Source: Planctomycetota bacterium (lineage in GTDB: Bacteria; Planctomycetota; Planctomycetia; Pirellulales; PALSA-1355). From it: a DNA stretch of 64,000 nt. Under the pieces are notes generated by a model. That model saw nothing but the letters and a program-made list of their open reading frames with translations. It had not been told where the DNA came from and made no database searches. Both the position numbers and the translations under genes were made by a program. Shown here in pieces: positions 35,246 through 45,230 of this stretch. Position 1 is the stretch's first letter, and every line of letters starts with the position of its first letter. The stretch is taken from the NCBI GenBank assembly GCA_003389325.1, contig QQVE01000034.1, positions 124,001-188,000 of the forward strand. Reading direction: 5' to 3'.

Positions 35246-36916
35246 ATGGAGTCAGCGGAGAAACCGGTGCTGGTGCTCGGCGCCGGCATCAACGGATGCG
35301 CGATCGCGCGGGAGTTAATTCTCAACAACGTCCCGGTCTGCGTGGTCGACACGGCCGATCCGGCCCGCGGGGCCACCTCGGGTTCGTCGCGCCTGATTCA
35401 CGGCGGGCTGCGTTACCTGGAATACGGCGAGTTCGACCTGGTCAAGGAATCGCTGGGCGAGCGCACGCGGCTGTTGCGGCTGGCCCCGCAGTTCGTGCGT
35501 CCGCTGCGGCTGTGGATCCCGGCGGAGAACCGTTTCGGCGGCGCGATTCCGGCCGTGGGCAAGTTCTTTGGCTGGCGCTGGTGGCCGCAACCCAAGCGCA
35601 GCCGCGGCTCGGCGCTGGTGCGGGCCGGGCTCTGGTTCTACGACGCTTATGCCCAGGACGCCACGCTGCCCAAGCACACCTGCGGTTCGATCCAAGCCGA
35701 CGGCGCGCCGCGCTTCGCACAGGCGAAGTATCATCGGCTCTGCTCCTACTACGACGGGCAGGTTTCGTTTCCCGAGCGCCTGGTACTGTCGATGCTCGAG
35801 GACGCCCGGGCGATGGCCGCCGAGCGGGGGCTCGGGTTCCGCGTGCTCACCTACCACGAAGCGCGGCTCAACGGCAAGACGGTCGAGATCACGCCGTGCG
35901 AAGGGGTCGCGTCGCCCCAGGCGGGCGAAATCGAGCCGTCGCTGATCGTCAATGCCACGGGGGCCTGGGTCGACGAAACGCTCCAGAGCCTCCGCGTCGA
36001 TTCGAGGCGGTTGATCGGCGGCACCAAGGGTAGCCACTTCTTTTCGTTCAACCCGCGACTGCTCGAAGAGCTGCAAGGGCAGGGCGTCTACGCCGAGGCT
36101 AACGACGGAAGGCCGATCTTCATCACGCCGCTCGACCAGACCGTGTTGATTGGCACGACCGACATTGCTTACGAGGGGCCCCCGCAAAACGCCCGGGCCA
36201 CCGAGCGCGAGCTGGACTACCTGCTGGCCTCGGTCAACGAGATTCTGCCCGGCGTGCGTCTGGAGGCGAGGGACATCGACTTTCACTACTGTGCCGTGCG
36301 GCCATTGCCCTATAGCGACGCGGCCACGAATGCGGCCATCACGCGGCGGCACTCGTTCGTCGATCATACGAACCTAGGCGTGCCGATGATCTCGGTCGTC
36401 GGTGGCAAGCTGACCACGATGCGGTCGCTGGCCGAGCAGGCCACGGCCGACGTCCTGGAGCACTTGGGCCGCACGCCCACGGCCACGTCGCAGGACCGGC
36501 CGTTTCCGGGAGCCGAAAACTATCCGAGCGGCGCCGAGGCCGTGCTGGCCGAACAGCAGCGGATCGCCGAGCGCACGGGATTCACGCTGGCCGGCGTGGC
36601 CGAGACGTGGAAGCTGTGCGGCACGCGGTGCGAGGCCATCCTGAGCGAAGCTGCCGACCGCGAGTTGCTGCCCGGCACCGATTTGCCCACCGCGATGGCA
36701 CGCTGGTCGATCGCGCACGAACATCCGCGCACGCTGGCCGATCTGGTTGAACGGCGCCTGGTGCTGCTTTACCATCAGCGGCTGACCGCGGCTTGCCTGC
36801 GGCGGTTGGCGGCTCTGTTGGCCGAGGCAGGCCATCTTGCGCCGGAGGAAATCGACCAGGCCGCCAGCGCCGAAAGCGATCGCTTGCAGACGCGCTACGG
36901 CAAGACGGTTTCCTAG
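35246..36916 (+). CDS. glpD: Aerobic glycerol-3-phosphate dehydrogenase
   Basis: This 556-residue FAD enzyme oxidises sn-glycerol-3-phosphate to dihydroxyacetone phosphate at the inner membrane, passing electrons to quinone. The FAD-binding Rossmann motif [14 protein letters not shown] begins near residue 10. [20 protein letters not shown] and [14 protein letters not shown] are the classic DAO/GlpD blocks. [15 protein letters not shown], and [14 protein letters not shown] near residue 385, complete the flavin site. The C-terminal helical DAO_C domain is present. AGGGA precedes the ATG. It is followed 89 bases later by glpK, forming a glycerol-use operon. Confidence 0.94.
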   Translation: MESAEKPVLVLGAGINGCAIARELILNNVPVCVVDTADPARGATSGSSRLIHGGLRYLEYGEFDLVKESLGERTRLLRLAPQFVRPLRLWIPAENRFGGAIPAVGKFFGWRWWPQPKRSRGSALVRAGLWFYDAYAQDATLPKHTCGSIQADGAPRFAQAKYHRLCSYYDGQVSFPERLVLSMLEDARAMAAERGLGFRVLTYHEARLNGKTVEITPCEGVASPQAGEIEPSLIVNATGAWVDETLQSLRVDSRRLIGGTKGSHFFSFNPRLLEELQGQGVYAEANDGRPIFITPLDQTVLIGTTDIAYEGPPQNARATERELDYLLASVNEILPGVRLEARDIDFHYCAVRPLPYSDAATNAAITRRHSFVDHTNLGVPMISVVGGKLTTMRSLAEQATADVLEHLGRTPTATSQDRPFPGAENYPSGAEAVLAEQQRIAERTGFTLAGVAETWKLCGTRCEAILSEAADRELLPGTDLPTAMARWSIAHEHPRTLADLVERRLVLLYHQRLTAACLRRLAALLAEAGHLAPEEIDQAASAESDRLQTRYGKTVS

Positions 36917-37005
36917 GGGCAGGGCACTTGCGGGCACTGCCGGAAGAGGGCTCAGGCAGCACCGGCGCGATTCTCCATACATCGACAAGGCGGAAACGGC
37001 GCATC

Positions 37006-38505
37006 ATGGCAGACAAGTACATCCTGGCGCTGGACCAGGGCACGACCTCGAGTCGCGCGATCGTCTTTGCTCACGACGGCTCGATCAAATCGGTGGCCCA
37101 GGAGGAATTCGAGCAGATCCTGCCCTCGCCCGGTCACGTCGAGCACGATCCCGAGGCAATCTGGTCGTCGCAGCTCAAGGTGGCCCGCGACGCGCTGGCC
37201 GAAGCCAGGCTCACGGCCGCCGATATCGCCGCGATGGGCATCACCAACCAGCGCGAGACCGTCGTGCTGTGGGAGCGCGCCACCGGCAAGCCCGTGGGCA
37301 ACGCCATCGTCTGGCAAAGCCGCATCAGCGCGCCCATCTGCGATCGACTCAAAGCCGACGGGCTGGAAGAGACGGTTCAGCGGAAGACAGGCCTGGTGAT
37401 CGACGCCTACTTCTCCGGCACGAAGATCAAGTACATGCTCGACACCGTGCCGGGTTTGCGCAAGCGAGCTCAGGCCGGCGAAATCGCCTTCGGCACGGTC
37501 GACTCCTGGCTCATCTATCGGTTCACCGAAGGCAAGCAGCATGTGACCGACTACAGCAACGCCAGCCGCACGCTGATCTACAACATCCACGAGCTCGATT
37601 GGGACGACGAGTTGCTGAAGATCCTCGACATCCCGCGCGAAATGCTGCCCGAGGTGCGGCCTTCGAGCGGCGAGTTGGCCCAGGCCGCCGCGTCATTCTT
37701 CGGCGGGCCGATTTCGATCACCGGTTGCGCGGGCGATCAACAGGCGGCCACCTTCGGCCAGGCGTGCTTCGAGCCGGGCAGCGCCAAGAACACCTACGGC
37801 ACGGGTTGCTTTCTGTTGCTCAACACGGGGCACGAGGCCGTGACCTCGAAGAACCGGCTGCTAACGACCATCGGCTGGGGCCGCGACGGCAAGATCACCT
37901 ATTGCCTCGAAGGGGGCGTGTTCATCGGCGGAGCCGTCGTGCAGTGGCTGCGCGACGGGTTGAAAATCATCAAGCAGTCGGTCGACGTCGAGAAACTGGC
38001 CGGCACGGTGAAAGATACGCACGGCGTGTACCTCGTGCCGGCATTCGTGGGGCTGGGCGCCCCGTATTGGGACCCTTATGCCCGCGGCACGATCGTCGGC
38101 ATCACCCGCGGCACGACCGAAGCCCACATCGCCCTGGCGGCCATCGAGTCGATGGCCTACCAGTCGCGCGACCTGGTCGACGCGATGAAGCGCGACAGCG
38201 GATTGGACCTCAGCGAGCTCAAGGTCGACGGCGGCGCGAGTGTGAACAATCGGCTGATGCAATTCCAGGCCGACATCCTCGGCACGTCGGTGCGTCGGCC
38301 GCAGGTGGCCGAGACCACGGCCTTGGGCGCCGCGTATCTGGCAGGTTTGGCCGTGGGCTATTGGAAAGACGAGGCCGAAGTGGCTCGCAATTGGATCCTC
38401 GACCAGGAGTTCTCGCCGTCGATGCAAGCCGCCGACCGCGATCAGCGTTACGGGCGCTGGCAGAAGGCGGTGGAGCGCTCGCGCGATTGGGAAGAGCACG
38501 ATTGA
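37006..38505 (+). CDS. glpK: Glycerol kinase
   Basis: This 499-residue FGGY-family kinase phosphorylates glycerol with ATP to glycerol-3-phosphate, the substrate of the GlpD encoded just upstream. The N-terminal phosphate-binding [12 protein letters not shown] and the glycerol-binding [13 protein letters not shown] and WQSRIS are present. So are [27 protein letters not shown] and the C-terminal [18 protein letters not shown]. The length equals the family standard. Catalytic residues of the standard enzyme appear intact. The start is the ATG at 37006; the frame upstream overlaps glpD. Confidence 0.96.
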   Translation: MADKYILALDQGTTSSRAIVFAHDGSIKSVAQEEFEQILPSPGHVEHDPEAIWSSQLKVARDALAEARLTAADIAAMGITNQRETVVLWERATGKPVGNAIVWQSRISAPICDRLKADGLEETVQRKTGLVIDAYFSGTKIKYMLDTVPGLRKRAQAGEIAFGTVDSWLIYRFTEGKQHVTDYSNASRTLIYNIHELDWDDELLKILDIPREMLPEVRPSSGELAQAAASFFGGPISITGCAGDQQAATFGQACFEPGSAKNTYGTGCFLLLNTGHEAVTSKNRLLTTIGWGRDGKITYCLEGGVFIGGAVVQWLRDGLKIIKQSVDVEKLAGTVKDTHGVYLVPAFVGLGAPYWDPYARGTIVGITRGTTEAHIALAAIESMAYQSRDLVDAMKRDSGLDLSELKVDGGASVNNRLMQFQADILGTSVRRPQVAETTALGAAYLAGLAVGYWKDEAEVARNWILDQEFSPSMQAADRDQRYGRWQKAVERSRDWEEHD

Positions 38506-38547
38506 GACAACGCGTGCGTCGTCCCAGGGACCGCGCATCCGGCATCA

Positions 38548-38683
38548 GTAGCAGGCTCACTCCGTGAGCCGTCGCAGCACCTCGTTGGACATCCCACTGC
38601 CGCTTGAATCAACCGCACCCAGCGACTCTGTCGCCCAAAGCCCCACGGCACTTCTGCGACGGCTCACGGAGTGAGCCTGCTAC
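38548..38683. repeat. Perfect 30-bp inverted repeat, family B
   Basis: Positions 38548-38577 and 38654-38683 are exact reverse complements with a 76-base spacer. Each arm contains its own near-palindrome GGCTCAC-TCC-GTGAGCC. The element lies between the convergent glpK and sulfatase genes. It could be a bidirectional terminator or a small palindromic mobile repeat. The sequence differs from family A. Confidence 0.9.
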
Positions 38684-38728
38684 CTTGGTGACGCAGAATG
38701 ACTTGGCGAGGGGCCGCGACACCTTGGG

Positions 38729-40456
38729 CTACGTGCGCACCGGCATTGCGGGTCGGACGGGGGCGGGGAGAAACTGGCCGTCGTTGGGGCCGACCTCTTG
38801 GGCCATCAGGTCGTTGAGCAGCGCGTTGAGCCGCAGGATCACGTGGCGATGCTCCCGCGGGTCGATGGCCAGGTTGTTCATCTCGTGCGGATCGGCTTCG
38901 AGATCAAATAGCTCGCAGTCGTTGTCGCGGAAGATGGCGTCGAGGTCGCGCGGTGTGTTGAACTGGTTGGGCGCGTAGTAGCGTGCGAACTTGTAGCGCC
39001 CGTCGAACACGAAGTTCAAGAACCCGCGCTTGCCCAGATCGGGATGCAGCTCCGAGAGCGGCGGTGCCGGCTTGCCGTGGGCTTGCAGCGGGGCGATCTT
39101 CTTCAGGTAGTTGGCATCGATGGTTTGCAGCCCGACGTAGTTGAACAGGGCCCCGGGCCGCACCGAGTCGGCTTTGGCCTGGTCGGCCTTGGCGATCCAG
39201 GGCGAGAAGTCGACGCCCGGCAGGTCCTTGGTCGCCGCTCGGCGATCGGCCTCGGAAAGGCCCGTCAGGCCGACCAGGGTGGGAATCAAATCGATGTGGC
39301 TGGTGACCGCCTGGCACGTGCCGCCGCCGCGCACGTCGGGATGCGCGACCACGAACGGCACGTGCGTTTGCTGTTCGTAGGGAAACGGGCCCTTGCCGCG
39401 CAGTCCGCCGTGGCTGCCGGCCAACTCGCCGTGGTCGGCGGTTTGAATGACGATCGTGTTCTCCCACAAGTCGAGCTCGCCTAGCGTAGCCCAGAGCGTG
39501 GCCAGCGTATCGTCGTTGTCGCGGATCAGGTTCAGGTAGTAGTTGTAGAACACCTGCCACATCTCGGCGTTGTCGGCCGGAATCGTGCCCAGCCAGTACG
39601 ACCAACCCTCGAGGTACTCGCGCTGGGCATTCGGCTTTCCCGGCCCGGTGAGCGGCTCGAGGCGGCTGGCCGAAAGCGGAAACTGCCACTTCCGCTCGTA
39701 GATGCTGTTTTCCGGCGGCCGCGTGATTTGCGCACCCACGGGCGAAACCTGCACGCGGCTGCCCGGCGTGTTCGCGTCGGCGTACATGATGTCGTGCGGG
39801 CTGACCATGCTGATCAGCAGAAACCACGGCTTGCCCTGGCGATTGAGGTCGTGGGCGTGGGTCCGCAGCCAGCGGTTGCCTTCGGAGACGGTGTAATCGT
39901 CGGTGTCGTAGCCCTGGTCCGGGGCCCCGACCTTGTCGCCGTCGGGCGCGAAGGCGTTGAAGCCGTATTCGACCAGGGCCTCGCTATAGTTGACCGTGTC
40001 TTTCGGGTAGATGATGTCGCGGCGCAGCTCGAACTTGCCGTAGAAGGCCGTTTCGTAGCCCAAGCCCCGCATGATCGTGCCCATGCTGGGCCGGTGCTTG
40101 TCGAGACTGGGCACGTAGCCCAATTCCATCTGATCGAAGACGCCGTTGACCTGCGGCGGCTGGCCGCTGAACATCGCCCCGCGCGAGGGCGTGCACATGG
40201 CCGCGGCGATGTAGTGATGCGCGAACGTCGTGCCGCGCCGCCGCAACTCTTCGCGGGCCGGCAGTCGATAGCCGTCGGCCGGCTGCAGGTGATGCGACTC
40301 CTGATCGCACATCACCAGGACGATGTTATAAGGCCGACGCGGGCCTTGCCCCGCGTCGCCTTTGCCCCCAACCGCTGTGCGGCTTAGTGCCATGGAGCCG
40401 ACGGCAGCCACCGTGGCCTTGTTGAAGTCGCGACGGCTGACCCCTTTTTGCTCCAT
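38729..40456 (-). CDS. Tat-exported sulfatase
   Basis: This 575-residue arylsulfatase-type enzyme has a twin-arginine signal SRRDFNKATVAAVG at the N-terminus. The formylglycine site is C88-T-P-S-R92, the standard CxPSR motif that needs a separate maturase. Other sulfatase blocks include NIVLVMCDQE (metal-binding Asp), YETAFYGKFEL, and TADHGELAGSHGG with the second metal pair. It should remove sulfate esters outside the cytoplasm; planctomycetes carry many such genes for algal polysaccharides. Substrate unknown. It converges with glpK. Confidence 0.93.
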   Translation of the reverse strand: MEQKGVSRRDFNKATVAAVGSMALSRTAVGGKGDAGQGPRRPYNIVLVMCDQESHHLQPADGYRLPAREELRRRGTTFAHHYIAAAMCTPSRGAMFSGQPPQVNGVFDQMELGYVPSLDKHRPSMGTIMRGLGYETAFYGKFELRRDIIYPKDTVNYSEALVEYGFNAFAPDGDKVGAPDQGYDTDDYTVSEGNRWLRTHAHDLNRQGKPWFLLISMVSPHDIMYADANTPGSRVQVSPVGAQITRPPENSIYERKWQFPLSASRLEPLTGPGKPNAQREYLEGWSYWLGTIPADNAEMWQVFYNYYLNLIRDNDDTLATLWATLGELDLWENTIVIQTADHGELAGSHGGLRGKGPFPYEQQTHVPFVVAHPDVRGGGTCQAVTSHIDLIPTLVGLTGLSEADRRAATKDLPGVDFSPWIAKADQAKADSVRPGALFNYVGLQTIDANYLKKIAPLQAHGKPAPPLSELHPDLGKRGFLNFVFDGRYKFARYYAPNQFNTPRDLDAIFRDNDCELFDLEADPHEMNNLAIDPREHRHVILRLNALLNDLMAQEVGPNDGQFLPAPVRPAMPVRT

Positions 40457-40521
40457 GGCTTTCTCCTTGCTTCCGGGCGCAGAGCGCCGGACCGCCGCGA
40501 CCGCCCAAGCGGGCGGTGCGG

Positions 40522-43107
40522 CTATTCGGTTCCGAACGGTCCCGGCGCAAGCGGCGCCGGGTCGCTATCGTAGGCCGACGGTTCGACCAGGTCGTCCGGC
40601 GGCGCGGCCGGCGTCGGCTGGCCGGCGGGCTGATCGTCGTACGCGGCCGACGCCCGGGGCCCGTCGCCGTAGAAATGGGTCGCCTCTTCGGCGGCCAGCT
40701 TCGTGTTGAGCGACTCGCACACGACCTCGGCCCGAAACACGTGGTTGCCCGACTTTGCGGCCTGGGCGCGAACGTGGAACGTGGCGGCCTCGCCGGCTTC
40801 GATCGAGGCGATCGGGTGGAAGATCACCTGCCCGCTGCCCATCTCGTGGCCGCCGCCGTCGGCGACCGTCGGCTCCAGGCCTTCGGAGAAGAAGACCGCC
40901 AGGTCGATGTCGCGGGCCGCCTTCGTGCCGCGGTTGCGAATGCGAATTTCATACACGGCGTCGTCGCCCACGGCCACCGGCCCCTGCGGGTCGCGCACTT
41001 CGAGCTTCAAGTCGGCGATCGCTTCGACGCGCGTGTTCGACGACGCCGCGGCGCTCAAATCGCCCTGGGCCGTGGCCGAGACTTGCACGCGGTTGTCGCC
41101 TGCGGTGTTCATCGAGAACTGCAATTCCATCACCCGCTCTCCGCCGGCCGGCAGCGCGCCGAGCGTCCAGTGGACCTGGCCCGATTGCGTGTCGAGGCGG
41201 CCGCCGCTGCTGGCGGCCAGAAACTTCGCGTCGAGCGGCAGAACCGCCGTGACGCGCACTCCCTGGGCCACCGCGTCGCCGGTGTTGGCGATCTTGACCA
41301 GGCAGGTGCCCGGCGTGCCGGCGTACTTCATCTGGGGCGCTTCGATTTCCACGGCCAGGTCGGCGCGGCGGACCAGCACCTGCTCGGCGGCCTCGGCCCG
41401 AAGTCCGCCGTCGGCAAACGATTGGGCCTTGATCGCCAGCGGTCCGGCCTGCCGGGCGGTCAATTCGATGTCGATCGTCTTGCTCTCGCCGGCCAACAGC
41501 GTGCCCAGCCGGTGACTCGCCGGGGCATCGCCCGCGCGGCCGATGGGCAGCAACGACACGCGCACGTTGTGGGTGTCGCCGTTGCCGGGGTTCGAGATCG
41601 TCAACTTGTAGATCCGCGTCTCGCCGAACGGCACTTCGCTGGGACCCGAGAGGGTCATGGCCAGCTTGGGTTCCTGCACTTCGACCATCGTCTGCGACGT
41701 TTCGGGTGCAAACGTGTAGCTCAGCGCCAAGTCGAGCGGTGAGCTGCGGCGGGGCACGAGCTTCAGCACGAGCGTTTCCTCGGCTTCGGCGTCGAGCGTA
41801 TCGAGCGTCCAGACGACGCCTTGCCGCGCTTCACCCGGCGAGGTGGGTTGCGCGCTGCCCGAAGTGGGCCGGGCGTCTGCCACGTCGGCATAGCTGGGAA
41901 TGTGGATCGAGATCGCCACGTTCTTGGCAGGGGCGCCGGTGTTGCTCGCCTTGACCACGAACTCCGCCTCTTTGCCGACCAACACGCTGCGCGGGCCGGT
42001 CGCCTGCACGGCGATCACCGGGCTGGCCGCCGAAAGCAGCACGCCCTCGGCAGCGTCGTCCGCCGGGTCGGCCTCGACCGGCTCAAGCGAAGCCGGCTCT
42101 CCGGGTGTCGGCTCGGCAGGCGTGGGTTCGTCGGAGCCTTCAGCAGGCGTCGGGCTCGCAGGCGTCGGCTCGTCGGGGGCCGGCACTTCCACTTCGAGGG
42201 TCTCGTTGTCGGCCGCAGGGGCGTCGATCTCCGGCCCTGCTTCGGAGTCGTCGAAGTTTTCCTCCGCGTTCTCCTCTGGCTCCGGCATTGATCCTGCGTC
42301 GTCGCGCAGCGCGTTGTGCGCGGCTCGGGCTCGGCGGGCGGGCGAGAACACTTGCGGCCCCGTCGAAGGCTGCTGCTCGTCGGCGGCGTCGGCCTCGGCA
42401 AACGGCGAGGCGTCGGCGTCAGTCGACGAGTTGACCTCGTCGTCCTCGCGATACGGTACCCAGCCGGCATCCTCGTCGGCCTCGGGCTCGTAGTGCTCTT
42501 CGTTGGCCGGCGAAACCGGTTCGTAGGTGTCGTCGGCGTACTCGCCGGCCGGCTCGTAGCGCTCGGTATCGTTCTCGTACGGCTGCACTTCCTGAGGCTC
42601 GAGCGGCTCGATTGGGCGCCGACGGGCCTCTTCGACCGGACGGCGCATCGCGCTGTGACCGCCGGGCTCTCGGCTGCGACTCGGGTAGACCGTCATCGGG
42701 CCCTCGTCGCTCTCGGGCCGGGCACGACGGGCCGATTGGCTCTGCAAGTTGCCCGGTTGGGCATACGTCGGGCGGCCGGGCGTGGGCTGGGCAGGCGTCG
42801 GATGGCCAGGCGTCGGGCCATATTGCACTTCGGTCCGGTGCGGCTGTCGATTGCCGGGAGCCATGATCGTCGATTGCTGTCGGCGTCCCAGCGCCTTGCG
42901 CGTGGCTCGCGGGCCCGCCGGTTGCGCGGTCGTCCGCCGGCGAGGCTGCGGCTCCGGCGACGTGTCGCCCAGCAACTCCTGGCGGAAGCGTTGCAGCCGG
43001 TCGGCAAGCGTCGGGCGCTGCGTCGGGTCCTCTTGGGCCCACGAGGTTACGGCGCAATGCACGCACACCGCAGTAATGACAGCAATCAACGTCAGACGGC
43101 CGGCCAT
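40522..43107 (-). CDS. Large exported DUF11-repeat surface protein
   Basis: This 861-residue protein has a signal peptide ending near TSWAQ. A long low-complexity region, rich in Pro, Glu, Arg and Asp, fills about residues 30-360. It includes two stretches of short PTP repeats (PTPGHPTPAQPTPGRP near residue 100 and PTPASPTPAEG near 310). From about residue 370 at least four Ig-like DUF11 or CARDB-type beta domains follow (VIAVQATGPRSVLVGKEAEF, LAVEIEAPQMKYAGTPGTC, LKLEVRDPQGPVAVGDDAVY). It is probably an extracellular or cell-surface structural protein. The start is the ATG at 43105-43107; the reverse frame continues open, but only the part from here has a signal peptide. Confidence 0.82.
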   Translation of the reverse strand: MAGRLTLIAVITAVCVHCAVTSWAQEDPTQRPTLADRLQRFRQELLGDTSPEPQPRRRTTAQPAGPRATRKALGRRQQSTIMAPGNRQPHRTEVQYGPTPGHPTPAQPTPGRPTYAQPGNLQSQSARRARPESDEGPMTVYPSRSREPGGHSAMRRPVEEARRRPIEPLEPQEVQPYENDTERYEPAGEYADDTYEPVSPANEEHYEPEADEDAGWVPYREDDEVNSSTDADASPFAEADAADEQQPSTGPQVFSPARRARAAHNALRDDAGSMPEPEENAEENFDDSEAGPEIDAPAADNETLEVEVPAPDEPTPASPTPAEGSDEPTPAEPTPGEPASLEPVEADPADDAAEGVLLSAASPVIAVQATGPRSVLVGKEAEFVVKASNTGAPAKNVAISIHIPSYADVADARPTSGSAQPTSPGEARQGVVWTLDTLDAEAEETLVLKLVPRRSSPLDLALSYTFAPETSQTMVEVQEPKLAMTLSGPSEVPFGETRIYKLTISNPGNGDTHNVRVSLLPIGRAGDAPASHRLGTLLAGESKTIDIELTARQAGPLAIKAQSFADGGLRAEAAEQVLVRRADLAVEIEAPQMKYAGTPGTCLVKIANTGDAVAQGVRVTAVLPLDAKFLAASSGGRLDTQSGQVHWTLGALPAGGERVMELQFSMNTAGDNRVQVSATAQGDLSAAASSNTRVEAIADLKLEVRDPQGPVAVGDDAVYEIRIRNRGTKAARDIDLAVFFSEGLEPTVADGGGHEMGSGQVIFHPIASIEAGEAATFHVRAQAAKSGNHVFRAEVVCESLNTKLAAEEATHFYGDGPRASAAYDDQPAGQPTPAAPPDDLVEPSAYDSDPAPLAPGPFGTE

Positions 43108-43381
43108 GGCAATTCCCCAGAATTGGGTTTGTGACGAGACTTCGTCCCCTACATCGGCTGGAAAGCTGTGACGATTTAGTAGACCCGCGGGAATCTTCTG
43201 GATTTGCCGGACCGCGGGGCGTGCTGGCGTGGAAATGGCCAAATTGGGCATCCTGCGGGGCGAAGCCGACGCGGAATTCGACGCCCTATAACTGCTGGCA
43301 CCTCGTGGATAGAATGCATCACTTTCCCGATGCCTGCCTCCGGCCGCCCCCACGCTCGGGCCGCCGTTTATTGCTGCCTGT

Positions 43382-45193
43382 ATGCGACGCGACGACATCC
43401 GCAACATTGCCATCATTGCCCACGTTGACCACGGCAAGACGACCCTGGTCGATGCTCTCTTGCGCCAAAGCGGCGAGTTTCGCGCCAGCCAACTGGTGGG
43501 CGACTGCATTCTCGACTCGAACGAGTTGGAGCGCGAACGCGGGATTACGATCCTGTCGAAGAACATCGCGCTGCCGTATCGCGGCGTGAAGATCAACCTG
43601 ATCGACACCCCCGGCCACGCCGATTTCGGCGGCGAAGTCGAGCGCGTGCTGCGGATGGCCGGCGGCGCCCTGGTGCTGGTCGATGCCGCCGAAGGCCCCA
43701 TGCCGCAAACCCGGTTCGTGCTCACCAAGGCGCTCGAGTGCGGGCTGGTGCCGGTTGTGGTCATCAACAAGATCGATCGCCCCGACGCCCGCGCCGACGA
43801 GGTGCTGGACGAGGTGTTCGATCTGTTCGTCGACTTGGGTGCCGACCACCTGGCCGACTTTCCGCACATCTACGCCAGCGGACGCGACGGCTACGCCACG
43901 CACGATCCCGCCACGCGGGGCGACTCGATGAAGCCGCTGTTGGACATGGTACTCGAGCAGATTCCCGGCCCCGAGATCGACGCCAAGGCCCCGCTGCAGA
44001 TGCTCGTCACCACGCTCGACTGGTCCGAGTACGTGGGCCGCATCGCCGTGGGACGCCTGTTTTCGGGCAGCCTTTCCAAGGGGCAGCAAGTGGCGCTACT
44101 GCAGGCCGAGGGGCGCGAGACGCTGGCCAAGGCAAGCGCCGTGTTCACCTTCGACAAGCTGGGCCGGCAAGAAGTGGAGCAGGCCACGGCCGGCGACATC
44201 GTGGCCGTCGTGGGCCTGGACGAAGTGGAAATCGGCGACACGATCAGCGACGCCGAAGTGCGAAACGCCTTGCCGCGCGTCGAAGTCGACGAGCCCACGC
44301 TGCGGATGGTGTTCACGATCAACAGTTCGCCGCTGGCCGGACGCGAGGGCAAGTACGTCACCAGCCGGCACCTGCGCGATCGGCTGATGAAGGAGCTCGA
44401 GCGCAACGTGGCCCTACGGGTCGAGCCAATGCCCGGGACGGACGCCTACGCGGTGAGCGGACGCGGGCTGTTGCACTTGAGCGTGCTGGTCGAGACGATG
44501 CGGCGCGAGGGCTATGAGCTTTCGGTCGGCAAGCCGAAAGTCATCCTGCGCGAGCGCAACGGCATCACCGAAGAGCCGTTCGAGTCCCTGATCGTCGAAG
44601 TGCCGCACGACAAACTGGGCACGGTGATGGAGTTGATTGGCGGGCGTCGGGGTCAGATGGTCGAAATGAACAATCGCGGCGAGTACGCCCACGTGGCCTT
44701 CACCATCCCGGCCCGGGGCCTGATCGGGCTGCGCACGCGCTTGCTCAATGCGACCCAAGGGACGGCGATCATCCACCATCGCTTCGAGTCGTATCGGCCG
44801 CTGGAAGGCGAGATTGCCAGCCGAGGCAACGGCGTGCTGGTGTCGATGGTCTCGGGCAAGGCCGTGGCGTTCGGCCTGGACGGCTTGCAGGAGCGGGCCG
44901 AAATGTTCGTCGGCCCCGGCGACGTCGTCTACGAAGGGATGATCGTCGGCGAGAACAGCCGCACTGGCGACATGGCCGTCAATCCGACCAAGGAAAAGAA
45001 GCTGACCAACATCCGCGCCGCCGGCAGCGACCGCAACATTCTGCTCAAGCCGCCCCGGGTGCTGAATCTCGAAGCGGCGCTGGAGTACATCGACGACGAC
45101 GAGTTGGTCGAAGTTACGCCCCAGAGCATTCGTCTGCGGAAGATCCTGCTCAGCGAAAACGAGCGCCGCAAGGCGGCCCGCCGCGGAGCCTAG
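43382..45193 (+). CDS. typA: Translational GTPase TypA/BipA
   Basis: This 603-residue ribosome-binding GTPase of the EF-G-like family has a role in 50S assembly and stress growth. The G1 loop is AHVDHGKTT near residue 13, followed by RERGITI, DTPGHADFGGEVERV (G3) and VINKIDRPDAR (G4). Domain II and the TypA-specific C-terminal region (GRRGQMVEMNNRGEY, LIGLRTRLLNATQGTAI) are complete. The length equals the family norm. It is convergent with corA. Confidence 0.96.
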   Translation: MRRDDIRNIAIIAHVDHGKTTLVDALLRQSGEFRASQLVGDCILDSNELERERGITILSKNIALPYRGVKINLIDTPGHADFGGEVERVLRMAGGALVLVDAAEGPMPQTRFVLTKALECGLVPVVVINKIDRPDARADEVLDEVFDLFVDLGADHLADFPHIYASGRDGYATHDPATRGDSMKPLLDMVLEQIPGPEIDAKAPLQMLVTTLDWSEYVGRIAVGRLFSGSLSKGQQVALLQAEGRETLAKASAVFTFDKLGRQEVEQATAGDIVAVVGLDEVEIGDTISDAEVRNALPRVEVDEPTLRMVFTINSSPLAGREGKYVTSRHLRDRLMKELERNVALRVEPMPGTDAYAVSGRGLLHLSVLVETMRREGYELSVGKPKVILRERNGITEEPFESLIVEVPHDKLGTVMELIGGRRGQMVEMNNRGEYAHVAFTIPARGLIGLRTRLLNATQGTAIIHHRFESYRPLEGEIASRGNGVLVSMVSGKAVAFGLDGLQERAEMFVGPGDVVYEGMIVGENSRTGDMAVNPTKEKKLTNIRAAGSDRNILLKPPRVLNLEAALEYIDDDELVEVTPQSIRLRKILLSENERRKAARRGA

Positions 45194-45230
45194 GGCAAGG
45201 GCTCGAGATGTTTCACATCAGGGGCTTGCC
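45194..45230. terminator. Possible bidirectional terminator between typA and corA
   Basis: GGCAAG at 45194-45199 pairs with CTTGCC at 45225-45230, and an inner GATGT/ACATC stem surrounds a TTC loop. It sits just after the typA stop and overlaps the end of the convergent corA. There is no strong T-run. Confidence 0.3.

Noticed and set aside
42755-42820. Short direct repeats resembling a CRISPR array
   Set aside because: The units are in-frame Pro-Thr-Pro codons inside a long coding sequence, with no spacers of constant length and no cas genes.
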